Shown in pieces: positions 49,899 through 58,805 of a stretch of 64,000 nt of DNA. Both the position numbers and the translations under genes were made by a program. The notes under the pieces were generated by a model. The model did no database searches, was not told the origin of the DNA, and was given only the letters and a program-made list of their open reading frames with translations. Each line of letters begins with the position of its first letter. The stretch's first letter is position 1. Source of the stretch: Ilumatobacter fluminis (lineage in GTDB: Bacteria > Actinomycetota > Acidimicrobiia > Acidimicrobiales > Ilumatobacteraceae); the NCBI RefSeq assembly GCF_004364865.1, contig NZ_SOAU01000001.1, positions 806,001 to 870,000 on the forward strand, in the 5' to 3' direction.

Positions 49899-49972
49899 CA
49901 GAACGGGTCGGGTGTCGCACGGAACGCTGAGGCGCAGCCGAAGCGTTTCGGGAGATCACCCGACCCGTTCTG
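49899..49972. terminator. 16-bp inverted repeat with nested stem between convergent genes
   Basis: CAGAACGGGTCGGGTG (49899-49914) and its exact complement (49957-49972) enclose 42 nt, which contain an inner AACGCT/AGCGTT pair. It lies between the hydroxylase operon and the convergent Eis-like gene. Probably a two-way terminator; a structured RNA is possible. Confidence 0.7.
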
Positions 49973-49978
49973 GCCGGC

Positions 49979-51202
49979 TCAGAAGAAGGTGCCGCAGAAC
50001 GGGCCGGGGGTGGTGCGGAACAGGGTGTCGGCGAGGGCGACCGACGCCGGGTCGCCCGTCGACGCCCGACCGGTCGCCGTGACCGCGAACCAGCTGGTAC
50101 CGCCGAGGTACGCGGCCGACAGACCGACGATGTCGGTCACGATGTCGGCCTCGGCCGTATCGTCGCGCCGCACGCCGCCGGCCGAGACCACGAACGTGCC
50201 GTCGTTGCGAGGCAAGAGCGGGTCGGTGACCCGGATCGCGACCTCGCCGTCGGCGGGGGAGTAGGTGCGGGCCGCCAGTGCGATGTCGACGTCGACCAAT
50301 CGCAGCCACTGCTCGTCGTCGACGCTGCGGACCCGGTACGCACGAGTGTCGTGGCACGCCGTCCGCACGAGGTCGTCGATCGGGCGCTCGGTCGCCTTCC
50401 ACCGGGTGACGAGGTCGACGTCGCACAGGTACTGCCAGAGTGCGAGTTCGGTCGCGGGCGTGGCGCCGTATGCGTCGTAGACCTCGCCCTTGCCGGTCGG
50501 GCCGTCTGCGTGACCGTCGTCCCACTCGTTCTCGTAGTGGATGTACCCGTCGTCGATCCCGTCGGCATTCGTGTGCACCGCCACGAACGACGCCTTGCTG
50601 CCTTCGATCGCGTCCTTGAACAGCCGCCGGTACCAGCTCGCCGGACGGGTGATCACCCCCGGACGTCCGAAGGCGACGCGGTCGTACAGGTCGGGGAGCA
50701 CGTCGACGATCTCGTCCGGCCGGAGCAAACGCATCGAGCCGTCGGTGGCAGCGCCGCGAATGGGCGCCGCCTGCCTCGGGATCAGTTCGATCCCACAGAA
50801 CTCGCCGGCGAGCCCGAATCCGAACCGCTCGTAGATCGTCGCCTCGCTGGCACGCAGGCTCATCAGCGGGAGACCGCGACGATCGGCGTCGGCGACCAGC
50901 TCGTGCATCAACCCCTTGGCAATGCCGCGACGTCGGTAAGTCGGGAGCACCCCGACGCGGGAGACGGCCCCGGTACCCAGCCGGGTGCCACCCGGCACCA
51001 CGGTCTCGACGAGGAAGTGGCCGACGTGGCCGACGCAGCGGTCGTCGTCCCATGCCGTGTACGAGGGCATCTCCTCCCATGAGGCCTGGCCGCGCTCGTT
51101 CCAGTCGTCGTCGCTCGGCGGTGACCCCATCAGCGCGGTGGTGACGACGACGGCGGCACGCCGCAGTTCGTCGGGCTGCGTCGCCCGGAAGACGATGGTC
51201 AT
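49979..51202 (-). CDS. Eis-like GNAT acetyltransferase
   Basis: A 407-residue protein with the tripartite Eis layout: N-terminal GNAT with acetyl-CoA loop VSRVGVLPTYRRRGIAKGLM, a second GNAT-like region, and a C-terminal sterol-carrier-like domain. The general acid Tyr of Eis matches ATIYERFGFG and, as in Eis, the chain ends in Phe (GPFCGTFF), whose carboxylate is thought to act as base. Family members acetylate amines of aminoglycosides, peptides or polyamines; the native substrate here is unknown. ATG 51202. Confidence 0.88.
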   Translation of the reverse strand: MTIVFRATQPDELRRAAVVVTTALMGSPPSDDDWNERGQASWEEMPSYTAWDDDRCVGHVGHFLVETVVPGGTRLGTGAVSRVGVLPTYRRRGIAKGLMHELVADADRRGLPLMSLRASEATIYERFGFGLAGEFCGIELIPRQAAPIRGAATDGSMRLLRPDEIVDVLPDLYDRVAFGRPGVITRPASWYRRLFKDAIEGSKASFVAVHTNADGIDDGYIHYENEWDDGHADGPTGKGEVYDAYGATPATELALWQYLCDVDLVTRWKATERPIDDLVRTACHDTRAYRVRSVDDEQWLRLVDVDIALAARTYSPADGEVAIRVTDPLLPRNDGTFVVSAGGVRRDDTAEADIVTDIVGLSAAYLGGTSWFAVTATGRASTGDPASVALADTLFRTTPGPFCGTFF

Positions 51203-51231
51203 GAGGTTCCTTCGAGGTTCGGACCGAAAGG

Positions 51232-51756
51232 TCAGGTGAGGATGGTGCGGTACTCGACTTCGGGCACGCTGAGTTCGCAGTGCACGTCGTAGTCGGCGTC
51301 GATGCCGGTCGGCGACCAGCCGTGCCGCTCGTAGAACGCCCGCGCCCGCGGGTTGTCGTCGAGCACCCAGAGGACTGCTTCGCCGAAGCCTTCGGCGCCG
51401 AGGCGTTCGTAGACGCGGCTCATGAGGTCGGCGGCCGCGCCGCTTCCCCAGGTGTCGGGATGGAAGTAGAACGCGTACAACTCGCCGCGACCGGTGTTCC
51501 CGCGGGCTCGTTCGCGTTCGGGGCCATACGTGGCGAAGCCGACGACGCGATCGGTCTCGTCGACGCTGACGATGATGCGCTGGGCCGGGCCGAACCGCCA
51601 CTCGGTCCAGATCGCCCGTCGGCGCGGCTCGAAGTCGTCGGCGAAGAGCACCGACTCGGGGATGACATGGCCGTATCCGGCCCGCCACGACGCGATGTGC
51701 ACGTCGGCGATCGCGTCGGCGTCGTCACGAACCGCAGCACGAATGGTCCATCCCAT
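51232..51756 (-). CDS. GNAT family N-acetyltransferase
   Basis: A 174-residue acetyltransferase. N-terminal IRAAVRDDADAIADVHIASW and motif A region LYAFYFHPDTWGSGAAADLM, with Q/RxxGxG/A replaced by WGSGAA, still typical of the RimI-like subfamily; NPRARAFYERHGWSPTG ends the fold. Start MGWTIR at 51756 follows CAGAAT by 7 nt on the minus strand. It lies 29 bp ahead of the Eis-like gene on the same strand, so both are probably co-transcribed. Confidence 0.9.
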   Translation of the reverse strand: MGWTIRAAVRDDADAIADVHIASWRAGYGHVIPESVLFADDFEPRRRAIWTEWRFGPAQRIIVSVDETDRVVGFATYGPERERARGNTGRGELYAFYFHPDTWGSGAAADLMSRVYERLGAEGFGEAVLWVLDDNPRARAFYERHGWSPTGIDADYDVHCELSVPEVEYRTILT

Positions 51757-51841
51757 GCGCGAGATTCTGCCACTCGCCGCCGATCCCGCAGCGCCGGGTT
51801 TCGGGTGGTACGACTCGTCGCGAGCGTGCAGCGGGTGAGGC

Positions 51842-52207
51842 TCAGACGAGCGGCGTCTGGGTCGGGTCGAGACCGTGCTGGACGCGGCGGGCGATCTCGT
51901 CTCGTGCGCGGCCGGCACTCCGGAAACCTTGGACGAACCAGTCGCGCCGTTCCCCGTCGGTCGCGGCCTCGACCCGTCACGGGCGCCCCAGGACCACGCG
52001 GCCGACCAGTCCGGCGGCGCCGACCAGCAGCAACCACAACAGGTCGATGCCGAGCAGCAGGATCGTCCATCCGAACAGCACCGTGAGCACGATCAACACC
52101 AGCACGGCGATGATCGCAACGGCGGCGGCGATGCTGTCGCCGAGGTCGGGCGCGTCGAGGTGGTCGTACCAACGGGACTCGTCGGACCGCCCGGCGTCGG
52201 ACTCGAC
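51842..52207 (-). pseudogene. Decayed small membrane protein, no start codon and an internal TGA
   Basis: In one frame on the minus strand, hydrophobic residues GDSIAAAVAIIAVLVLIVLT and GWTILLLGIDLLWLLLVGAA are followed by RVVLGRP, a TGA at 51977-51979, and then RVEAATDGERRDWFVQGFRS through GLDPTQTPLV to a final stop at 51842. The part after the TGA has strong high-GC codon bias, so it looks genuinely coding. Upstream, no ATG, GTG or TTG occurs in any frame back to the sigma-factor stop at 52304. A Trp-to-stop change (RP-W-RVEA) plus start loss is the simplest reading. UGA read as selenocysteine cannot be excluded given selC, but no start remains. Confidence 0.6.
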
Positions 52208-52303
52208 GCAGCGGAGAGGCTGTGGCGTCGCGCAACGGTGGAACTGGAGCGACGGATCGCTGGTCCGCGCTGACGCCGTCGGACCGAGTCCGAGAAATCC
52301 TCT

Positions 52304-53242
52304 TTATACGGCGAGGAGGTCGCGGGCGCCGGTGTCGCTCGAGGGGTGGCGCAGCTTGCTCATCGCTCGCGCCTCGATCTGGCGGATGCGCTCGCGGGTG
52401 AGGTTGAAGTGTTCGCCGACCTCTTCGAGGGTGCGGGGCTCGCCACGGTCGAGGCCGAAGCGGAGCTTCAGGATCTCGCGCTCGCGCTCGTCGAGCGGTG
52501 CGAGCAGGCGTGCGATCTCCTCGGGCAGCAGCGCCGTGGCGGCCACCTCGAACGGCGACTCGGCCGAACGGTCCTCGACGACATCGCCGAGTTCGGCGTC
52601 GCCGTCTTCGCGGAGCGGCTCGGAGAGCGACAGCGGCTCGGCGGCGAAGCGCAGCGCCTCGGTCACCTTGTCCTCGGGCATCTCGACTTCCTTCGCCAGC
52701 TCGGCGAGGGTGGCGGGACGGCCGTACTTGAGCTCGAGGCGCGACCGCGCCTTCTGCAGCCGGGCGAGGGTGTCGCCGGCGTGCACGGGGAGACGGATGG
52801 TGCGACCGGTGTTGGCGATGCCGCGGGTGATCGCCTGGCGGATCCACCACGTGGCGTATGTAGAGAACTTGAAGCCCTTGCGCCAGTCGAACTTCTCGAC
52901 GGCGTGCATCAGGCCGAGGTTGCCTTCCTGGATCAGGTCGAGGAGCGGCAGGCCGGACGCCTGGTACTTCTTGGCGATCGACACGACGAGTCGGAGGTTC
53001 GACTGGACGAACTGGCGCTCGGCCTCCTCGCCCTGGCGGGCGGTGCGGCGCAGCTCACGCTTCTTGGCAGCAGTGAGTTCCTTGCCGCCGGCGTCGAGTG
53101 CCTCGATCGCTTCCTTGCCTGCTTCGATCGCTTTCGCGAGACGTACCTCGTCCTCTTTCGTCAGCAGCGTGTACTGACCGATGTCGGTCAGATACAGCCG
53201 GACGAGGTCTTCGTCGTCTCGTTCGACGCGATCTTTGGCCAC
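52304..53242 (-). CDS. Group 2 sigma-70 factor (SigB/HrdB-like)
   Basis: A 312-residue principal-like sigma factor without the N-terminal region 1.1. Region 1.2 [20 protein letters not shown]; region 2 with [40 protein letters not shown] and [20 protein letters not shown] (core binding and -10 recognition); region 3 [20 protein letters not shown]; region 4 [20 protein letters not shown] and [12 protein letters not shown] (-35 recognition). Full set of regions, so active. ATG 53242. Probably an alternative housekeeping-like factor for stress or stationary phase. Confidence 0.93.
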   Translation of the reverse strand: MAKDRVERDDEDLVRLYLTDIGQYTLLTKEDEVRLAKAIEAGKEAIEALDAGGKELTAAKKRELRRTARQGEEAERQFVQSNLRLVVSIAKKYQASGLPLLDLIQEGNLGLMHAVEKFDWRKGFKFSTYATWWIRQAITRGIANTGRTIRLPVHAGDTLARLQKARSRLELKYGRPATLAELAKEVEMPEDKVTEALRFAAEPLSLSEPLREDGDAELGDVVEDRSAESPFEVAATALLPEEIARLLAPLDEREREILKLRFGLDRGEPRTLEEVGEHFNLTRERIRQIEARAMSKLRHPSSDTGARDLLAV

Positions 53243-53589
53243 GTTGGCTCCTCAGGCTCGGAGGGTGCGCTCGCACCCATGGCGATGTCGGTTGTCCTCG
53301 ACAAAGGTCGTGGTCAGCGTGGGTGTCGCGGAGCGATCGCCAATCCACCACCCGTTGACGAGGTTGTGCTAACGATACCGATCCCGTTGTCCACAGCAAC
53401 GTCCGGGTGCCGCTCGGGGCACCGGTAGCTGTGTTCCGCATACGCAGATCGGTCCCATCACTGTTCCAGATAGGTGCCGGTTCGGTGCCGCCGACACAGA
53501 TGGCGCACGACCGGTTCCCGGGTCGGATGACCAGCAGGTTCCTGCCGTCGTCGATAGCATTTTCGTTCAACGTCTCAGGAGGACATCAC
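53243..53589. other. Divergent promoter region of the sigma factor and the Bax-inhibitor-1 gene
   Basis: No gene recognised. For the rightward gene, TAGCAT at 53555-53560 is a likely -10 and AGGAGG at 53577-53582 the ribosome-binding site. For the leftward gene, no box can be chosen with confidence; relatively AT-rich sequence lies near 53365-53395. Confidence 0.5.
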
Positions 53590-54414
53590 ATGTCGAATCC
53601 CGTGCTGAACGAGCGGGTCATGAAGGACGCACCCACCACGTGGGCGCCGCCCGAACCGACCAACCAGCACTTCCCGCCGGTCACCGACGGGCCGATCACG
53701 CCGTTGAGCGGATCGCCGAAGGTGATGACGGTCAACGGCACGATCTCGGCCACCGCCGTCCTGTTCGTGCTGCTGCTCGTGTCGGCGACGGTCGGCTGGA
53801 TGCAGACCGAGACCGTCGAGGTCGACGGCCAGGAGTTCGTGTCGGGCATCCCGGCCCTCGCCTGGGTCGGCATGATCGTCGGCGTCGGCCTGACGTTCCT
53901 CCTCATGTTCAAGCCGCACCTGGCCAAGTTCGTGGCACCGGTCTACGCGATCGCCGAGGGCTTCTTCATCGGTGCGATCTCCAAGGCGTACGAATCGTGG
54001 TACGACGGCATCGTCGTCCAGGCGATCGGTGCGACCGTCGCCGTGTTCATGGTGATGCTGGTGCTGTACCGGACGAACATCATCAAGGTCACGAACCGAT
54101 TCCGCAAGATCGTCGTCACGGCCACGATCGGCGTGATGCTCTTCTATGGCGTGACCTTCATCATCAGCCTCTTCGCCGGGGCCGACTCGATCAGCTTCCT
54201 CAGCAGCCCGAGCCTGCTCGGCATCGCCTTCAGCGTGTTCGTCGCCGGTCTCGCGGCGATGAACCTGGCGCTCGACTTCGACTTCATCGAGCGTGGCGCG
54301 CAGCAGGGCCTCGACAAGAACTTCGAGTGGTACGCCGCCTTCGGCCTGCTGGTCACGCTGATCTGGCTGTACCTCGAGCTGCTCCGCCTGCTCGCCAAGC
54401 TCCGCGAGCGCTGA
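53590..54414 (+). CDS. Bax inhibitor-1 / YccA-like membrane protein
   Basis: A 274-residue protein with about seven membrane helices from residue 50 to the end (ATAVLFVLLLVSATVGWM; VGMIVGVGLTFLLMF; FVAPVYAIAEGFFIGAIS; AIGATVAVFMVMLVL; IVVTATIGVMLFYGVTFII; GIAFSVFVAGLAAMNLAL). The family hallmark YAIAEGFFIGAIS and the C-terminal DFDFIERGAQQGLDKNFEWY identify the actinobacterial BI-1/YccA group; related proteins are pH-sensitive calcium leak channels. Good AGGAGG and ATG 53590. Confidence 0.9.
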   Translation: MSNPVLNERVMKDAPTTWAPPEPTNQHFPPVTDGPITPLSGSPKVMTVNGTISATAVLFVLLLVSATVGWMQTETVEVDGQEFVSGIPALAWVGMIVGVGLTFLLMFKPHLAKFVAPVYAIAEGFFIGAISKAYESWYDGIVVQAIGATVAVFMVMLVLYRTNIIKVTNRFRKIVVTATIGVMLFYGVTFIISLFAGADSISFLSSPSLLGIAFSVFVAGLAAMNLALDFDFIERGAQQGLDKNFEWYAAFGLLVTLIWLYLELLRLLAKLRER

Positions 54415-54415
54415 C

Positions 54416-55111
54416 GTGTCGGCGTCGGAGACGACGCTCACGACGGTCGCCGGTGCCGCGCTCGGCGCGGCCACCGGCGCACTCGTCGGACTGCCGGTGA
54501 TCGGCGCGCTCGCCGGCGGAGCGAACGGTGCCGTCTCCGGAGCGCGCCAGGTCTACGACTGGTCGACGGGGAAGGGCCGCCTGGCGTTCGCGCTCGACTC
54601 CACCTGGGCGCTCGCCACGACCACGGCCGGGCTCGTCGCCCACGCAGTGGCGGCGACCCAGCCCGACGCCGCCTACCAGAAGGCGTTGAGCCGGCGGCAG
54701 AACCGCCACGTGTACGGGCGCGGATTCCGGATGCGGAAGGGATTCGCGATCACGCTCGGCAACGTCGTGAACGGCGCCGGCGACGTCACCCGGCCGCGCA
54801 AGGCGAAGCTCGTCACCGACCACGAGGACGTCCACGTCTGGCAGGCCCGCTGGTTCGGCCCGCTGTATCCGTTCCTGTACGGCGGCTGGATGGCCGGTGC
54901 CGCCCTCGTCGCCACGCTGACGTGGCCGATCGTCGGGCGCGGGCGTTCGTGGTTCCGTCTGGTCGAGACCTACAGCTACTACCTGAACCCGTTCGAGTGG
55001 TGGGCGTACAGCCGAGACGACCACTGGCCCCCATCGGGCAAGCTCGCCGACGTCGGCTGGCAGCGCCCCATCGTCCAGAGTCTCGCTAGCCGCCGATCCC
55101 GCCCCGTCTGA
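54416..55111 (+). CDS. Glycine-zipper membrane protein with HExxH motif
   Basis: A 231-residue protein. Residues 10-45 are a Gly/Ala-rich zipper (AGAALGAATGALVGLPVIGA). Residue ~140 carries HEDVHVWQARWFGPLYPFLY, an HExxH motif reminiscent of zinc metallopeptidases followed by an aromatic-rich segment, and a hydrophobic helix (GGWMAGAALVATLTWPIVG). Downstream residues ETYSYYLNPFEWWAYSRDD include an E that could be a third ligand. I do not recognise a named family. GTG 54416 begins one base after the BI-1 stop, so the two are probably coupled. Peptidase activity is a guess. Confidence 0.6.
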   Translation: MSASETTLTTVAGAALGAATGALVGLPVIGALAGGANGAVSGARQVYDWSTGKGRLAFALDSTWALATTTAGLVAHAVAATQPDAAYQKALSRRQNRHVYGRGFRMRKGFAITLGNVVNGAGDVTRPRKAKLVTDHEDVHVWQARWFGPLYPFLYGGWMAGAALVATLTWPIVGRGRSWFRLVETYSYYLNPFEWWAYSRDDHWPPSGKLADVGWQRPIVQSLASRRSRPV

Positions 55112-55139
55112 CCCGGGCACTCACCCGACCACAGCCGCC

Positions 55140-55874
55140 TTCTCGGTGGCGGTGGTGCGGTATCTCGGACAAGAGCCGCCGAGATCGTGGTGTTGGCCGT
55201 CGCCGGGGTTCTCGGCGGCGGTGGTTGCGGTATGTGCGTCGAGGGCCGCCGAGATCGTGGTGTGGGGCTCGTCGTCGGGTTTCTCGGTGGCTGTGGTTGC
55301 GGTGCGTGCGTCGAGGGCCGCCGAGATCGTGGGGTGGGGCTTGTCGGTGGTCCTGGTTCGGGGTGGTGACCGGGGTTCACCGAGATCGTGGGTGGTTCCG
55401 GGGGCGCTGTCGTTTCTCGGCGGTTGTGGTGCGGGATTCGGACCGGGGCCGCCGAGAACGTGTGTGTTGTGGGTCGGTGGACGCTTCTCGGCGGCGGTGG
55501 TTGCGGTGCGTGCGTCGAGGCCGCCGAGATCGTGGGGTGGGGCTTGTCGGTGGTCCTGGTTCGGGGTGGTGACCGGGGTTCACCGAGATCGTGGGTGTTT
55601 CCGGGCCGCTGGTGTTCTCGGCGGTTGTGGTGCGGGATCTCGGACGGGAGCCGCCGAGATGGCGGGCGGTGGCCGTCGCCGGGGTTCTCGGCGGCGGTGG
55701 TTGCGGCAAGTGCGTCGAACGCCGCCGAGATCGTGGGTGGATTCGGGGCGCTGTCGTTTCTCGGCGGTTGTGGTGCGGGATTCCGGACCAGGTTCACCGA
55801 GAACGTGGACCGGGGTTGGGGCGCTGGTGTTCTCGGCGGTTGTGGTGCGGGATCTCGGACGGGAGCCGCCGAGA
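55140..55874 (+). repeat. Array of eleven ~71-bp units, each a potential hairpin
   Basis: Left arms (TTCTCGGYGG or TTGTCGGTGG) begin at 55140, 55209, 55281, 55341, 55414, 55485, 55544, 55615, 55685, 55758 and 55830. Each is followed 35-37 bp later by a right arm, CCGCCGAGA in eight units and CACCGAGA in three. In the two units whose left arm is TTGTCGGTGG the right arm is CACCGAGA, which keeps pairing. Between arms lies GGTGGTTGCGGTGCGTGCG-like sequence. About 95 bp at 55300-55395 is repeated almost exactly at 55503-55598. The array fills the gap between convergent genes and has no credible ORF. Confidence 0.85.
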
Positions 55875-55891
55875 ACCCGGGCGTCCGGCGG

Positions 55892-56302
55892 TCAGGTGGG
55901 GGCGCGGTCGAGGAGGTCGACGAGGTCGGCTCGCACGAGGGTGATCACCCTGGCGGTGCTCGGGTCGAGCGTGGCGTCGATGCGGGGCGACAACTCGTCC
56001 AGGTCGGCGACCATCTGCTCGAGGTGTTGCCGGTAGGCGTCGGCCCGACCGGTCGTGATCAGCACATCGCCGCGCCCGCCCTCCATCGGGATCTTCGGGA
56101 GCCGCTCATCCCACAGGTCGGCGTGCCACGCATGACGGTGCGAACCCACCGCGAACCAGCGTTGCAGCGCCGGGTCGGACTCGTCGGCGACCCACTCACC
56201 GACCTGTTCGAAGAGCGCCTGGTTGCGGCTCCTCATGTCGCGGCACACGTCGACGAGGTCGACGATGCCGAGCGTCCCGGTCGACTCGGTGCCGGCGCTC
56301 AT
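55892..56302 (-). CDS. Small helical protein of unknown function
   Basis: A 136-residue protein, not recognised. It looks all-helical with repeated His/Asp/Glu: FAVGSHRHAWHADLWDERLP around 52-72 and QHLEQMVADLDELSPRIDAT around 95-115, which could suit a four-helix metal-binding bundle, but no ligand pattern is complete. The ATG at 56302 overlaps the stop of the UbiB-like kinase gene by 4 bp, so it is coupled to it and is probably a partner or accessory. Confidence 0.65.
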   Translation of the reverse strand: MSAGTESTGTLGIVDLVDVCRDMRSRNQALFEQVGEWVADESDPALQRWFAVGSHRHAWHADLWDERLPKIPMEGGRGDVLITTGRADAYRQHLEQMVADLDELSPRIDATLDPSTARVITLVRADLVDLLDRAPT

Positions 56303-57753
56303 GAGTTCGCCCCTGCCTTCATCCACGCTGCCTCGGCGGCGCCGATCTCGGTGGCGGGCGGACCGTCGGCGACGTACTCGAGGAGCATCGCCCGGAACGG
56401 CCCCTCGACCTCGAGCTTGCCCAGGATCGCGTTGACGCCCCACACCACCCGGTCGAGGATGACGAAGCTCGGCGGCATGTTGAGCACCTCGATCACCGCG
56501 GCGTTCGGGCCCTTCACGTCCATGACCCGTCCGAGCGTCTCGATCATCCATTCCCGCGAGAACCGGAACTCGTCGACGAGGTAGGGGCGATAGGGGCTGC
56601 TCACGTAGTCGAAGATCAGCTGCGGATCGAGGCCGTGCCCCTCCCGGAGGAACCCGCTGCCCTCCATCGCCGCACACACCAGCTCCGGATCGCGGTCGAT
56701 CACCACCGCGTCGAGCGTCGGCTGCAGCGACTCCCATTCGCCCGGTTCCCATCGCTTGACGAGACCGAAGTCGAGAAAGGTGACACTGCCGTCGTGGTGG
56801 AACTTGTAGTTGCCGGGGTGCGGGTCGCCGTTGAAGATCCCGTGCCGGTTCACCGCGTGCTGGGCGAACCGCCACAGCACCTCGCCGGCACGTTGCTTGG
56901 TGTCCTGCGACGCCTCACGCATGAACTGATCGAACGACATGCCGTCGACCCACTCGGTCGTCAGGATGCGGTCGGTCGAGCACGACGGCACGAGCGTCGG
57001 GATGCGTGCCCACGGATGGTTGGCGAACACCTCGGCGAACGTCAGCACGTTCTGCGCCTCGAGTCGGTAGTCGAGTTCTTCGCGCATCCGCATGCGGAGC
57101 TCGTCGACCAAGCCCTTGGCGTCGAGGCCCTTCAGCATCATCGACGAGAACATGCCGTACATCACCTCGGCCGCGTCGAGGTCGTGTTCGATCGCGTCGT
57201 GAACGCCGGGATACTGCACCTTGACCGCGACGTCGCGGCCGTCGTGGGTGACGGCGCGGTGCACCTGGCCGATGCTGGCGGCGGCGACGGGACGATCGGT
57301 CCAGTCGAGGAAGACCTGTTCGGGTGGACCGCCGAGATCGGCTTCCACCACGGCAGCCGCGAGCGTCGGCGACATCGGCTCGCCGTCGGACTGGAGGGTC
57401 GCCAGGGCCGATTGGGCCTCCTCGGGGAGCGACTCGAGGATGAAGCTGATCATCTGACCGGCCTTCATCAGCACCCCCTTCATCTGCCCGAGCTCGCGAG
57501 CGACGTCCTCGGCCGTGCGGATCGCGAACTCCTGATCGAGCTGCGCTCGTCGCTCGTCGGCGCTCCCGAGGCCCCGTGCCTTCGCGATCGCGAACCGTGC
57601 CGAGTTGCGGGCCGACAGCCGCCAGACCCGCAGCGTTCGCCCGGCGCGACCGACCGCCGGCGGCGGATCGTCGAGCCGTGTCGCGGCGACGGCCGCAGCG
57701 ATCGCCGCACCGGCGGCGACCAGCCCTGCGATCGGCAACGCCTTGCGCGACAT
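56299..57753 (-). CDS. ABC1/UbiB-family atypical kinase
   Basis: A 484-residue protein of the ADCK/UbiB family. An N-terminal helix (ALPIAGLVAAGAAIAAAVAA) anchors it. Hallmarks: KxGQ motif in GVLMKAGQMISF, Ala-rich loop AAASIGQVHRA, catalytic region IFNGDPHPGNYKF and metal-binding LDFGL. Family members support quinone or lipid metabolism and can hydrolyse ATP; the target here is unknown. ATG 57753 lies one base after the stop of the DksA-like gene (TGACATG). Confidence 0.92.
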   Translation of the reverse strand: MSRKALPIAGLVAAGAAIAAAVAATRLDDPPPAVGRAGRTLRVWRLSARNSARFAIAKARGLGSADERRAQLDQEFAIRTAEDVARELGQMKGVLMKAGQMISFILESLPEEAQSALATLQSDGEPMSPTLAAAVVEADLGGPPEQVFLDWTDRPVAAASIGQVHRAVTHDGRDVAVKVQYPGVHDAIEHDLDAAEVMYGMFSSMMLKGLDAKGLVDELRMRMREELDYRLEAQNVLTFAEVFANHPWARIPTLVPSCSTDRILTTEWVDGMSFDQFMREASQDTKQRAGEVLWRFAQHAVNRHGIFNGDPHPGNYKFHHDGSVTFLDFGLVKRWEPGEWESLQPTLDAVVIDRDPELVCAAMEGSGFLREGHGLDPQLIFDYVSSPYRPYLVDEFRFSREWMIETLGRVMDVKGPNAAVIEVLNMPPSFVILDRVVWGVNAILGKLEVEGPFRAMLLEYVADGPPATEIGAAEAAWMKAGANS

Positions 57754-57754
57754 G

Positions 57755-58051
57755 TCAGCCTTCGACGCGCCGGGCAACCGGGTCGGCGGCGAGCAACTCG
57801 TCGGGCAAGGCCTCGCCGGTCACCTCGTCGCTCCAGTAGGTGCCGTCGTCGAGTCGGCGCAGGGCGGCCTCGACGCCGTCGAGGTCTCGCCCGATCCGTT
57901 CGAGATCGAGCGGGTCGGGTGCCTCGTCGGGGCCGACGGGAGCGGGCGTCTGTGGGCCATCGGCCGTCTCGGCGACGGGCTCGGCGCCCGGGCTGGTCGG
58001 TGCGGCTGCCGGGTCGGCGGAGGGAGCGGGTGCGCCGTCGTGGGGGTTCAC
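57755..58051 (-). CDS. DksA/TraR-like small protein without zinc cysteines
   Basis: A 98-residue protein. The N-terminal half is Ala/Pro-rich. The C-terminal half (DLERIGRDLDGVEAALRRLD, GTYWSDEVTGEALPDELLAA) follows the DksA/TraR pattern DGTYGxCExCGxPI but all four Cys are replaced, so the zinc finger is lost. GTG 58051 is preferred over ATG 58138 because TACGTT (58059-58064) sits exactly 7 nt upstream, and the longer form would overlap the next gene. It lies one base ahead of the UbiB-like kinase gene. Confidence 0.7.
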   Translation of the reverse strand: MNPHDGAPAPSADPAAAPTSPGAEPVAETADGPQTPAPVGPDEAPDPLDLERIGRDLDGVEAALRRLDDGTYWSDEVTGEALPDELLAADPVARRVEG

Positions 58052-58097
58052 CCGGCCCAACGTAGCGCCGTCGTCGCGGTCGCCGACGTCGAGTGGC

Positions 58098-58805
58098 TCA
58101 GGACCGGTCGGCGGCGGGGAACTCGACGACTTCGCCACGGTTGATGCTCACCCAGTCGCGCGCCTCGAGGTACGGGCGGAACGTCCGCGTGATCGCGTCG
58201 TTGTGCTCCCGGGTCTTCGGCTGCTGCAGTTCGAACAGGTGCGGAAATTCGAGCCACGTGGTGGTCGCGTTCCAGAGCCGCATCGCCGCGTCGCCGTCGG
58301 GCGGGTCGATCAACACGGGCCCGAACAGGCAGTGATCGCCGAAGAACAACGTCGGCACGCCGTAGCCGCCGGCGTCGACGACGCGTGCATGCTCGCGGTG
58401 GATGTCGTCGTGGGTGGTCGGATCGGCGATCGCCTCGTCGACCAGTCCCGGATCGAGGTCGAGTTCGGCGAGCAGCGCACGCGCGACGTCGGGGTCGTGA
58501 GCGCGCAGCCCCTCCTCGTGGAGCGCTCGCCCGGCTCGTTCGTAGTACCGATCGAGGTGCTCCATGCCGTCGCGGCGCAGGCGAGCTCCGATGCGCATCA
58601 TCGACCAGCCGTACGACCACTCACGTTCCCACGGATGCTTCTTGCCGGGTTGACGGTTGACCTCCTCGAGGGAGAAGAACCGCCAGTTGATCGTCAGATC
58701 GGTCTGCTCGCGGACCCGCCGGATCCACACCGACGTCTGGTACGCGAACGGACACATCAAGTCGAAGTGGAAATCGACCTCGGTCGGGGCGGCGGGAGCG
58801 GTCAT
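58098..58805 (-). CDS. DsbA-family protein (Rv2466c-like)
   Basis: A 235-residue thioredoxin-fold protein. The active-site region reads [20 protein letters not shown], where DsbA relatives have CPxC; only the first Cys is kept, as in mycothiol-linked or HCCA isomerase-like members. The helical insert ([20 protein letters not shown]) and cis-Pro loop [12 protein letters not shown] are clear. Mycobacterial Rv2466c reduces disulfides and nitro prodrugs with mycothiol; a similar role is inferred. ATG 58805. Confidence 0.85.
   Translation of the reverse strand: MTAPAAPTEVDFHFDLMCPFAYQTSVWIRRVREQTDLTINWRFFSLEEVNRQPGKKHPWEREWSYGWSMMRIGARLRRDGMEHLDRYYERAGRALHEEGLRAHDPDVARALLAELDLDPGLVDEAIADPTTHDDIHREHARVVDAGGYGVPTLFFGDHCLFGPVLIDPPDGDAAMRLWNATTTWLEFPHLFELQQPKTREHNDAITRTFRPYLEARDWVSINRGEVVEFPAADRS

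Noticed and set aside
51977-51979. TGA as a selenocysteine codon in the membrane-protein relic
   Set aside because: No start codon exists for that frame and RPWRVEA is a natural-looking ancestral sequence, so a Trp-to-stop mutation is simpler; kept only as an alternative.
55140-56036. Long open frames across the hairpin array (296 and 398 codons)
   Set aside because: They are products of low stop-codon frequency in GC-rich repeats; residues are Arg/Gly/Val-rich without fold or start signals, and the true genes on either side are on other frames.
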